Positions 55,591 to 63,010 of a DNA stretch of 64,000 nucleotides are shown here, piece by piece. This stretch comes from Geomicrobium sp. JCM 19038. Lineage in GTDB: Bacteria; Bacillota; Bacilli; Bacillales; Marinococcaceae. Position numbers and translations under genes: made by a program. The DNA lies in assembly GCF_000698125.1 (NCBI RefSeq), contig NZ_BAXA01000004.1:124001-188000 (forward strand), written 5' to 3'. The notes under the pieces are model-generated. The model was not told the origin of the DNA, did no database searches, and saw nothing but the letters and a program-made list of their open reading frames with translations. Each line of letters begins with the position of its first letter. Position 1 is the stretch's first letter.

Positions 55591-57481
55591 TAGTTGAAGC
55601 TAAATGTCGCGCCGTCGCCGTCTTCTTCGATAAATTCAATACGCTCGTGGTCGTCACTTGCGTCTTGGGCTTCTAATGCAGTTTCGAAGACGACTTCTCC
55701 AGCAGATTCAAATGGCGTGATCTGCCAGTTATTGCTACGTTCGACGTTCAAAGCACCGTCATGATTTACGATGTAGTCAATAATGACTTGGCGATTCTCG
55801 TCCGTCGTCTCAAGGACAGTCTCTACTGAACCGTCAAGATGGTCTTCGCCACCAGCACGGTAGTTGTTCGTCGCGACGTAGAAACGGTCATCGCTCGTTA
55901 CGTCTTCACCTTCATGTTGTAGGTCAACGATTCGCTCGCCTTCATCTTGCGTGACATCGATTTCGTAAGTCACGTTTTCAATGACGTCAAAGTTATAGCT
56001 TGCAAAATCTTCATTAATCAAGGCTTGCTCGCTACTCTCATCTGGATCAATTTGATTGAAGTTAAGGCTGAGTATTCTAACCAGTTCTTCAGTTGATCGC
56101 CGTCCACTTCAACGACGTGCAATGTGTTCGGGAAGACGTAAACGTCATTCATGTCACGAATAGCAACGTCACCTTCTTCAACATACGTAAAGTCACCACC
56201 GCGTCCTGCTCTAAACGGGGCAGCAGCTGATAGAAGGGGAACTTCTTCTTCAAGTTCACCGCTTGCTTGCATTTGTTCCATATAATCGAGTTGTGCGTCA
56301 TTAATTAACTGTACAACTTCATTGTCTTCAACACGCGCGAAGAATGTATGGATATCGTCAGTAATCTCGCCAACGGGGCTATTTACGTAGCTTACCGTCG
56401 CTTCGTGAGCATCCATGACGAGGTTTTCAAGTCCCTCGTGTGATGGTTGATCTTCAGTGCTTTGAATTTCAGAAGTCGCTGAAACGACATTCCATTCTCC
56501 ATCTGCATTCTCTAATTCAAAAGCTAACACGCCGAGGTGGCTTCCCCAAGAGCCTGGCATCATCGCTGGCACACCGTGAATTGTTCCTGCATCCACATCC
56601 ACACCGTCTACGCCTTCATAATCCTCGCTTGGGAAGTGGTTATGTTGGTGACCGAGCAACATGCCATCAACCCCATCAACTTCAGCTACAGACAATGCAG
56701 CATTTTCACTCATACGCTCGCCATCATCAATCCCTGAATGGGCAATAGCGATGACAAGGTCTGCACCTTCTTCTTGAAGTTGTGGCACAAATGTCTCAGC
56801 GGCATCTGCAATCTCTAACGTTTCAACTTCACCTTCAAGGTGTGCAGCGTCCCAACTCATAATTTGTGGTGGAACGAACCCGATGAAACCTACGTTTAAA
56901 ATTTCACCATCCACTTCTTGTTCCACAATAGTATAAGGCTCGTAAACTGGATTCTCAGTTCCAGGCTCTACGACGTTGGCAGATAACCAAGGGAAATCCG
57001 CGTCAGCGATTGTTTCATCGAGAAAATCAAGACCGAAATTAAATTCATGATTTCCAAGTGCAGCGGCGTCGTATCCCATTTCATTCATGGCTTCCATGAT
57101 AATATGCGTTTCATCATCTTCAAGTGGTTCAATTTGTGCTGGCATATCACCTAAAATACTACCTTGAATTGTATCTCCATTATCGATGAGCATATGATTT
57201 GGATACTCTTCACGAAGTTGTTCTACAAGAGAGTATACTTTCGTTAATCCAATTGTTGGATCTTCTTCATCATTCATATAATCATAAGGCAAAAGGTGAG
57301 CGTGAATATCGGTCGTTCCAAACACAGCAAATGTACTAGTTGAATCGCTTTCATTTGATTCGTTATTCGTTTCCTCATCGACTGGATCTGCCGATTGTTC
57401 CTCATCATCCCCACAGGCTGCTAGCATCCCAACGAGTATGGTGCTCCCCATAAAAATGGAAAATCTTTTTGTTTTTCCCAT
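55590..57481 (-). pseudogene. 5'-nucleotidase / 2',3'-cyclic phosphodiesterase lipoprotein, frameshifted
   Basis: A surface metallophosphatase of the UshA/YfkN family that hydrolyses extracellular nucleotides. The lipobox is MLAAC. The metallophosphatase domain has FGTTDIHAHLLPYDY (metal Asp/His), LIDNGDTIQGS, LGNHEFNFG and AHSGIDDG, plus GHQHNHFPS. The C-terminal 5'-nucleotidase domain has FRAGRGGDFTYVEEGDVAIRD. The frame breaks near 56072; one restored base reads LNFNQIDPDESSEQALINED and continues to the stop, giving about 630 residues. ATG 57481 is chosen because GGAGGGG lies just before it. Confidence 0.87.
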
Positions 57482-57685
57482 AAAATCCCCTCCTGATTTC
57501 ACCCATTATGGTAGCAACGTTCGTCTGATTGAACAATAACTGGGAGGACGATCAAGAGGATTGCACTACGATGACTAAGCGAAAAGGATGAGTTGTAGTC
57601 AAATAATTGGCGCAAAAGGTTATGTTTATAACGTTTCGTTGTTATAATTTAATGAACTAAGTTTTGATCGTTGAGGTGTTTTCGG

Positions 57686-57838
57686 TTGAGTAGAATAAGA
57701 CATTTACTAAAACAAGTCGGGCTCGATGTTGCTCACGGTGTTGGCGCTGTCTTCTATGGCATGTTTATTTTTACAGTAGTCATCCTGATCGTAATCGCCA
57801 TTCTGGCTTTAGTGACGTATGGAATCAATCTACTATAA
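57686..57838 (+). CDS. Small single-span membrane protein (50 aa)
   Basis: A 50-codon gene with a TTG start seven bases after GAGGTG. The product begins MSRIRHLLKQVGLDVAHGV and has one long hydrophobic helix (about 20-46). No family was recognised. It lies 60 bases before the next small gene and may be cotranscribed with it. The good ribosome site and protein-like composition support it. Confidence 0.5.
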   Translation: MSRIRHLLKQVGLDVAHGVGAVFYGMFIFTVVILIVIAILALVTYGINLL

Positions 57839-57898
57839 GTTCATGGAATACAATGCAGCGTACACGCTAAAGCTGAATTGTAACAAGGAGGAAAGAAA

Positions 57899-58057
57899 AT
57901 GTCTGATCAACATAAAGTAAAATCAGAAGAGTTATCTGGGAAGAAGGTTCGGTCTGAAGAAATGGTCACGAAAAAAGATAAAGAAAACGTAAAATCAGAA
58001 GAACTCGTAACCTATAATCATGATAAAAAGCAAAAGGAACGTGAAAGCAATGAATGA
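57899..58057 (+). CDS. Small charged protein with repeated KSEE motif (52 aa)
   Basis: A 52-codon gene with an excellent AAGGAGG site and ATG. The product is highly charged (Lys/Glu) and holds three similar units: VKSEELSGKK, VRSEEMVTKK and VKSEELVTYN. No hydrophobic segment is present. No family was recognised; it may be a disordered or coiled-coil peptide. It follows the small membrane protein gene and ends before the S-box promoter. Confidence 0.55.
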   Translation: MSDQHKVKSEELSGKKVRSEEMVTKKDKENVKSEELVTYNHDKKQKERESNE

Positions 58058-58121
58058 TCGGCAATATCTACTAAAGGAACAATTACATTGAAATAATATT
58101 CAATAAAAATATACTTTTCTG

Positions 58122-58149
58122 TTGACAATTATTTTGTGGATGTTAGTAT
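58122..58149 (+). promoter_or_regulatory. Sigma-A promoter of the S-box transcript
   Basis: TTGACA (58122-58127) and TAGTAT (58144-58149), 16 bases apart, lie about 30 bases before the riboswitch. Confidence 0.55.
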
Positions 58150-58178
58150 TAGGTTTAATAAATTCAATGAATTCATTT

Positions 58179-58339
58179 TTCTTATCTAGAGAGGTGGAGG
58201 GACTGGCCCTTTGAAACCTCGGCAGCGGACTTTTTAAGTACTGTGCCAATTCCAGTAGTAGCGATACTACAAAGATGAGAAGAGTCGGATGAATGGCAAC
58301 CATTTACCCCCTCTTCTTATTACAAGAAGAGGGGGTTTT
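58179..58339 (+). ncRNA. SAM-I (S-box) riboswitch with terminator
   Basis: The aptamer (about 58179-58283) carries the S-box landmarks: TTCTTATCTAGAGAGGTGGA, GGGACTGGCCC, the GAAACCTCGGCAGC segment, and the closing GATGAGAAG that pairs with the 5' end. A terminator with a 12-bp GC-rich stem (58307-58318 with 58324-58335) and T run follows. High S-adenosylmethionine should stabilise the aptamer and stop transcription of the methionine-synthase-like gene downstream. Confidence 0.93.
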
Positions 58340-58405
58340 GTTCGTAATTATCGTCGATTGATCGTTTGAAAACTAGGAGACTACACACATAGAGGAGAGA
58401 TTATC

Positions 58406-59508
58406 ATGACAAAAACAGCAACGCATGCACCATTCAAAGCAGATCACGTAGGAAGCCTATTACGCCCGGAACGAATTCATATTGCGAGAAAAGATTTTCA
58501 AGCAGGTAACATTACCGCTGAAGAGTTATACAACATTGAAACCGAAGAGATTACTAGAGTAGTTGATAAGCAAATTGAAGTGGGTCTAGAAGCAGTTACA
58601 GATGGAGAGTTTCGCCGTCGCTTTTGGCATACAGATTTTCTTGAGCACTTAAACGGAATTGAAGGTTACGTGCCTGACCATGGTTTCCAATTCAAAGGCG
58701 AAGAAACAGAGCGTTACGATGTAAGGGTAATTGGCAAGATTTCATTTAACGAAGATCACCCGCACGTAAAAGAATTTATTCAGTTCAAAGAAATTGTCGG
58801 AGATCGTGCAGTTGCAAAGCAAACGATTCCGAGTCCAAATCAATTGTTTAATGCGGGAATTCGTAATCTAGACATTTATCCAGACCTAGACGCGTACACA
58901 GAAGACATCGTTCAAACGTACCGCGATGCCATTCAAGCATTTTATGATGCGGGTTGTCGTTATCTGCAACTGGATGATGTGTATATTGCAGGACTTAACT
59001 CCGAAGACATTCCGTTTAACGATAGCGGTTATACAAGAGAAGACTTAATTGAACACGCGCTAAAAGTTGCGAATGCAGTTCTTGAAAACAAACCAGAAGA
59101 CTTAACGATTACGACGCACTTATGCCGTGGAAACTATCGTTCTAAGTGGGCATTTAAAGGAAGCTACGCAAAGATTGCACCAACATTGTTTGCTAAAGAA
59201 AATGTGGACGGCTTCTTCTTAGAATACGACGATGATCGTTCTGGTGACTTCGGTCCACTCGATCACATTCCGAGTGATGGTCCACAAGTGGTACTCGGTT
59301 TATTCACATCAAAGCATGGGGAACTTGAAGATAAAGAAACGATTAAAGAACGTATTGAAGAAGCGAAGCAACACGTTTCTGCAGAGCAAATTTGTCTAAG
59401 CCTCAATGCGGCTTTGCATCAACTCATCACGGTAACATCTTAACGGAAGAAGAGCAGTGGGAGAAACTTCGTTATATTGTTGAGCTATCTAAAGAGCTAA
59501 CAAACTAA
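58406..59508 (+). pseudogene. MetE C-terminal-like methionine synthase (YxjG/YxjH type), frameshifted
   Basis: A cobalamin-independent methionine-synthase-II-like protein, as in B. subtilis YxjG/YxjH, which is also under S-box control. It opens APFKADHVGSLLRPERI, then VTDGEFRRRFWHTDFLEHL, QLDDVYIAGL, and THLCRGNYRSKWAFKG with the zinc-type His/Cys. The frame breaks near 59401; one restored C gives LSPQCGFASTHHGN, containing the second conserved Cys, and extends to a stop at 59508 (about 367 residues). The SAM riboswitch directly upstream supports a methionine role. Confidence 0.9.
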
Positions 59509-59518
59509 CACGAACCAC

Positions 59519-59550
59519 AAAAAGAAGCTAGGAGCCCCTAGCTTCTTTTT
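59519..59550. terminator. Bidirectional terminator
   Basis: A 14-bp perfect stem (59519-59532 with 59537-59550) with A and T runs at its base, between the MetE-like and LysR genes. Confidence 0.88.
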
Positions 59551-60439
59551 GTGCGGTTGAATAATACGAGCTGGCCTCTTCAATGAACGTTCGTGCAGCA
59601 AAGGGTAGGTACGAATCTTTACGCCAAATCATCACGAGCTCTAAGTGGAGCGGATTGTCTTCTAGTGGAACATAAGAAAGTACGTGGGATTGCATCGTTT
59701 TTGCGATATGTTCAGGAAGTAAAGCAATCCCGAGCTTCGCTTCAACCATTTGTAGCATAAAATCTTTCTGAGAACTCTCACATACAGCATTTGGAAAAAA
59801 ACCTTGCCGTAAACATTCTTCAATAATTGAGCGATGTAAGGAAAAGTCATTGCGATAAAGAATAAAGTGTTCTTCTTCAAGTGCTTTCAAAGGAATGTGT
59901 TCATTTAACGATAATGGGTGGTCGTGGTGCATGACCGCTACAAGGGGGTCATGAAGAATTTGCTTGCATTCGAAATCTTCCCCTTGCAAAGGAACATTGC
60001 AAATAAATCCAACATCAAGAGAACCTTCAGTAATTCCTTTTTTTATCGCAATGCTTCCAACTTCACTTAAGCGTAAGTCGATGAGTGGGAAGTCTTCAAT
60101 GAATGAACTAATGAGAGAAGAGACGAAAGCGGCTCCAATAATCGGCGGCAGTCCAATTCGGATTTGGCCTTTTTTTATGTCCGCAAGATCGGTCACTCCT
60201 GCTTGCAAATTTTGAAAAGCATCAATGACGTTTTGGGCATTCTTTAACACCGCTTCTCCAGCATCGGTTAATTCGAGTTTTTTTGAAGAACGATAGAATA
60301 ACGGTACGTCAAACTCTCTCTCAAGCTGCTTAATCGTTTTACTTAGAGAAGGTTGAGATACGTGTAAGGTGCGGGCTGCTTTCGTGAAGCTTGAATGCTT
60401 CGCGACTTCAATGAAGTAAGTTAAATGTCGAATATCCAT
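59528..60439 (-). CDS. LysR-family transcriptional regulator
   Basis: A 303-residue regulator. The N-terminal winged helix is MDIRHLTYFIEVAKHSSFTKAARTLHVSQPSLSKTIKQLE (1-40 region), followed by the substrate-binding domain with IRIGLPPIIGAAFVSSLI. It resembles CidR/YwbI-type regulators of bacilli. AAGGTGG precedes the ATG. The target may be the divergent gene at 60612 or a distant one. Its stop lies inside the shared terminator. Confidence 0.9.
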   Translation of the reverse strand: MDIRHLTYFIEVAKHSSFTKAARTLHVSQPSLSKTIKQLEREFDVPLFYRSSKKLELTDAGEAVLKNAQNVIDAFQNLQAGVTDLADIKKGQIRIGLPPIIGAAFVSSLISSFIEDFPLIDLRLSEVGSIAIKKGITEGSLDVGFICNVPLQGEDFECKQILHDPLVAVMHHDHPLSLNEHIPLKALEEEHFILYRNDFSLHRSIIEECLRQGFFPNAVCESSQKDFMLQMVEAKLGIALLPEHIAKTMQSHVLSYVPLEDNPLHLELVMIWRKDSYLPFAARTFIEEASSYYSTAQKEARGS

Positions 60440-60611
60440 GTCTGTCCACCTTTTTAATCGTACTATCCTTGGTAATTTCGATTTATAGTGAACAATTCCC
60501 TGCTAATGGATTGAAAGCGAAAGGAATGTTACGACAAAAGTAGCGATCATTCGATAAAGGAACTGAGCGAAATGAAGGAGAATCTATCGGTATAGACGAG
60601 AGGAGCGTGCT

Positions 60612-61187
60612 GTGATGGCGATTAACGATCTTAAGATGATCGGAACATTTTCTGAGCTTTCTTCCGATCAACTACACGTATCCATTTACAAAAGCCTAGA
60701 TAAAGTAGCAAAACGTCAAGCGATGCTCACTCAGTTTAGTCATTACATCGTTGAGAACATGAAGTTTTATCATCCTTGTTGGCTCGTTGCATTTAAGAGA
60801 ACGTGCGAAAGGGGATTGTTTCCTCCGAAAGAGGAGCGTGTGTATGCATTTATTGATGCGGTGTCGGGATACCGTACTGAAATCGATGCAATCCCTTCTC
60901 TTACTGACAATGTTGACCATTCAGTCCCCATCGTAGAAGCGGTTATTCATAATGAGCGAATTCTTCGACCATATATGGTTGATCTAGAAAATTATTGGAA
61001 CCGTCAATATGTAGGGAAACGGCCGAGTTATGACCGAGAAAAGATTATTCTTGCTTACGAACCTATGATTCTTGTTTCCCTTAGGATCGGTGAGTTTCAT
61101 CGTTCAATTGTCTTGGATGGTGTAACTGGAGAGACGCGAGAAGAGCGCGCCTTGAAGTGGGATCAAGATGATTACCATAAGTTTTAG
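60612..61187 (+). CDS. Hypothetical protein (about 190 aa)
   Basis: A soluble protein beginning MAINDLKMIGTFSELSSDQL. There is no signal peptide or membrane span. It is rich in charged residues and ends RALKWDQDDYHKF. No known motif was recognised. GTG 60612 or ATG 60615 could be the start; AGGAG lies just upstream. It is divergent from the LysR gene and overlaps the converging M50-like gene by four bases. Confidence 0.6.
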   Translation: MMAINDLKMIGTFSELSSDQLHVSIYKSLDKVAKRQAMLTQFSHYIVENMKFYHPCWLVAFKRTCERGLFPPKEERVYAFIDAVSGYRTEIDAIPSLTDNVDHSVPIVEAVIHNERILRPYMVDLENYWNRQYVGKRPSYDREKIILAYEPMILVSLRIGEFHRSIVLDGVTGETREERALKWDQDDYHKF

Positions 61188-61777
61188 GCGTGCTCAGGTT
61201 CCCGGTGATCGTCGCGCTCACGTTCATCACGGTCACGGTTTTCAATCGTCTCTTCTTGCTCTTCTGTACGTTCTGTGTGTTCTTCTTTTTGTCGTTCATC
61301 GGACGTGTACCAACGATCGTGTCGGAACAAGTCCCAAATCGCCCGGCCGTTCGTCGGTTGACCATCTGGCATGTAGACCGGTAAGGCATCAAAAAGAACG
61401 AAATAAAAAGTATAAAACAAAAATGTATTCCATAATGTCTCACTGCCAGGCATAAGCTCGAGTCCTAGTAATATGTTTACGATAACTGCAGCGACAATGT
61501 TACTGAGCATTGGAGATGCGTAGATAAATGCATGCCAAAATTTATGATTAGGTTTAATTTCATCATAATGACACCAACTAAACATAAAGAAATACCGTCT
61601 CACTTCAATTGAGGGGAAGCGAAACAAAACAGGCCCACAGCCGATGACAATTTGCTTATTCGTAGCACCAAACATTGAGACGACTGCATAATACCCAGCT
61701 TCTCGAATGAGAGAGACAATCGGTAAAATAATAAAAGCTGACATAAGTAAACGAAGAAAATCTAAGAAGTCAAACAA
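61184..61777 (-). CDS. Degenerate M50-like membrane protein, paralogue of the 32709 gene
   Basis: About 197 residues from a TTG at 61777 (LFDFLDFLRLLM aligns with the paralogue's start). It shares IREAGYY, the GCGPVLFRFPSIEVRRYFFMFSW-like segment and FDALPVYMPDGQPTNGRAIWDL with the paralogue. The HExxH of M50 proteases is replaced by REAGY. Its tail has one copy of the TEEQEETIENRDRDERERDDH unit found twice in the paralogue. A longer open frame reaches 62071, but only by reading through a tandem repeat, so I reject that start. Function unknown. Confidence 0.68.
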   Translation of the reverse strand: MFDFLDFLRLLMSAFIILPIVSLIREAGYYAVVSMFGATNKQIVIGCGPVLFRFPSIEVRRYFFMFSWCHYDEIKPNHKFWHAFIYASPMLSNIVAAVIVNILLGLELMPGSETLWNTFLFYTFYFVLFDALPVYMPDGQPTNGRAIWDLFRHDRWYTSDERQKEEHTERTEEQEETIENRDRDERERDDHREPEHA

Positions 61778-61867
61778 AGTCGACACCGCCAATAGTTTAG
61801 TTACATACGTATCATGATTACCCGATGGACAGTGAATTAAAACAGCTTGCTTCCTAAGATATAAGAT

Positions 61868-62055
61868 TTGTGGTGCAAGGCGAGGTGGTTGTGTAGCAAG
61901 AGGAGAGGTTCGTGGTGCAAGACAAGGGGTGCGTGGTGCAAGGCGAGGCGGTCGTGGTGTAAGGTAAGAGGTGCGTGGTGCAAGGCAAGAGGTGCGTGGT
62001 GCAAGACAAGAGGTGCGTGTAGCAAGACAAGGCGACCGTGTGTAAGGCGAAGCAA
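61868..62055. repeat. 21-bp minisatellite, about nine imperfect copies
   Basis: Imperfect tandem copies of a 21-base unit (consensus near GGTGCGTGGTGCAAGACAAGA) fill this stretch. Because 21 is divisible by three, several frames stay open and read as 7-residue repeats (CLAPRTS on the minus strand, GAWCKAR on the plus strand). No ribosome site supports translation. The flanks 61778-61867 and 62056-62157 hold no recognisable gene. Confidence 0.85.
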
Positions 62056-62157
62056 TCGGGGTGCAAGACATGTACTGTGGGGATCACACAAGATCGCCAC
62101 GGAATGCTAAAAAACTTTTAAATCCACGTTGATGATGTCTCACATCGACTATCATAA

Positions 62158-62188
62158 AACTCTCCAAAGTTTCACTTTGGAGAGTTTT
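62158..62188. terminator. Terminator
   Basis: A 13-bp perfect stem (62158-62170 with 62174-62186), a 3-base loop and T runs on both sides, directly after the PfpI-type gene. Confidence 0.88.
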
Positions 62189-62193
62189 TTGCT

Positions 62194-62851
62194 CTATTTC
62201 AACGCCTCGATAAATTCTTGCGCTACTTTAATTGAAGACTGAGGGTTTTGACCTGTGACGAGCAAGCCATCGCGTTGCACGTGCTCTGCCCAATCGTTTG
62301 CGGCGCTGAATTTGGCGCCTTTTTCTCGTAGGGTCTCTTCTAGCATGAACGGCACTTGATTCTCAAGCTCAACGCCACGTTCTTCTGAATCAGTAAAGCT
62401 TGTGACGTATTTGTCCTGAACGAGTGGAGTTCCGTCTTTCTTCGTTGCGTTTACGAGTCCAGCGGGACCGTGGCAAACGGCAGCGATTGGCTTCTTCTGT
62501 TCTTCGAATGTTTGTAATAGGCTCTTTAGCTGTTCGTCGTCAGGGAAGTCGAACATCGTACCGTGTCCACCTGGTAGGAAGATTCCACTATAATTGTTCG
62601 GATTAATCTCTTCGAGTGGCACCGTCTTGGTTAATTGGTCCGCAATTTCTTTCCAATCTGTTGGAATGCCTTCTTTTCCGAGGCTGTTTTGGTCAATTGG
62701 AGATTCGGTGCTTCGGGCTAGCAACGGTAATTTCATAACCGTTTTCTCTTAGAATCTCATAAGGTTCTGCAAACTCTGAGAGCCATATACCTGCAAGGTG
62801 ACCATTGTCCATTGTATGTCCATTCGTTACGACCATTAAAATGTTTGTCAT
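62194..62851 (-). pseudogene. DJ-1/PfpI-family protein (Hsp31-like glyoxalase/deglycase), frameshifted
   Basis: A class-I glutamine-amidotransferase-like protein of the type 1 DJ-1/PfpI group. The N-terminal part from ATG 62851 (MTNILMVVTNGHTMDNGHLAGIWLSEFAEPYEILRENGYEITVASPK) and the C-terminal part (ESPIDQNSLGKE ... IFLPGGHGTMFDFPDD ... AAVCHGPAGLVN, with the nucleophile Cys in AVCHGP) are in different frames. Restoring two bases near 62711 reads ASPKGTESPID and gives about 219 residues, the normal length. AAGGAG precedes the ATG. Confidence 0.85.
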
Positions 62852-62966
62852 GGTAAGCACGCTCCTTGTTCACTCGTTCTACTAATACAATGTTCCCGCT
62901 GACCTCTCATTTAAACATATGATTTTAAGACTGTAATCTACTATTGCGATTTTTTAATTTGTGTAG

Positions 62967-62981
62967 GTATAGTTAGTATAC
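62967..62981 (+). promoter_or_regulatory. Possible operator upstream of the NikA-like gene
   Basis: GTATA and TATAC form an inverted repeat with a 5-base spacer, 30 bases before the nickel-binding protein start. A metal-regulator site is possible, but no family consensus can be matched with confidence. Confidence 0.22.
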
Positions 62982-63010
62982 ATACATAGAATTAGAAGGT
63001 AGGAGATTCC

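Noticed and set aside
61868-62055. CRISPR array
   Set aside because: The copies are directly abutting and imperfect, with no unique spacers and no cas genes in the window.
61778-62110. Long open frames on both strands with 7-residue repeats, and an N-terminal extension of the M50-like protein to 62071
   Set aside because: They arise from the 21-bp tandem repeat, whose length is a multiple of three, so several frames are open at once. No ribosome site is present and the paralogue lacks such an extension.
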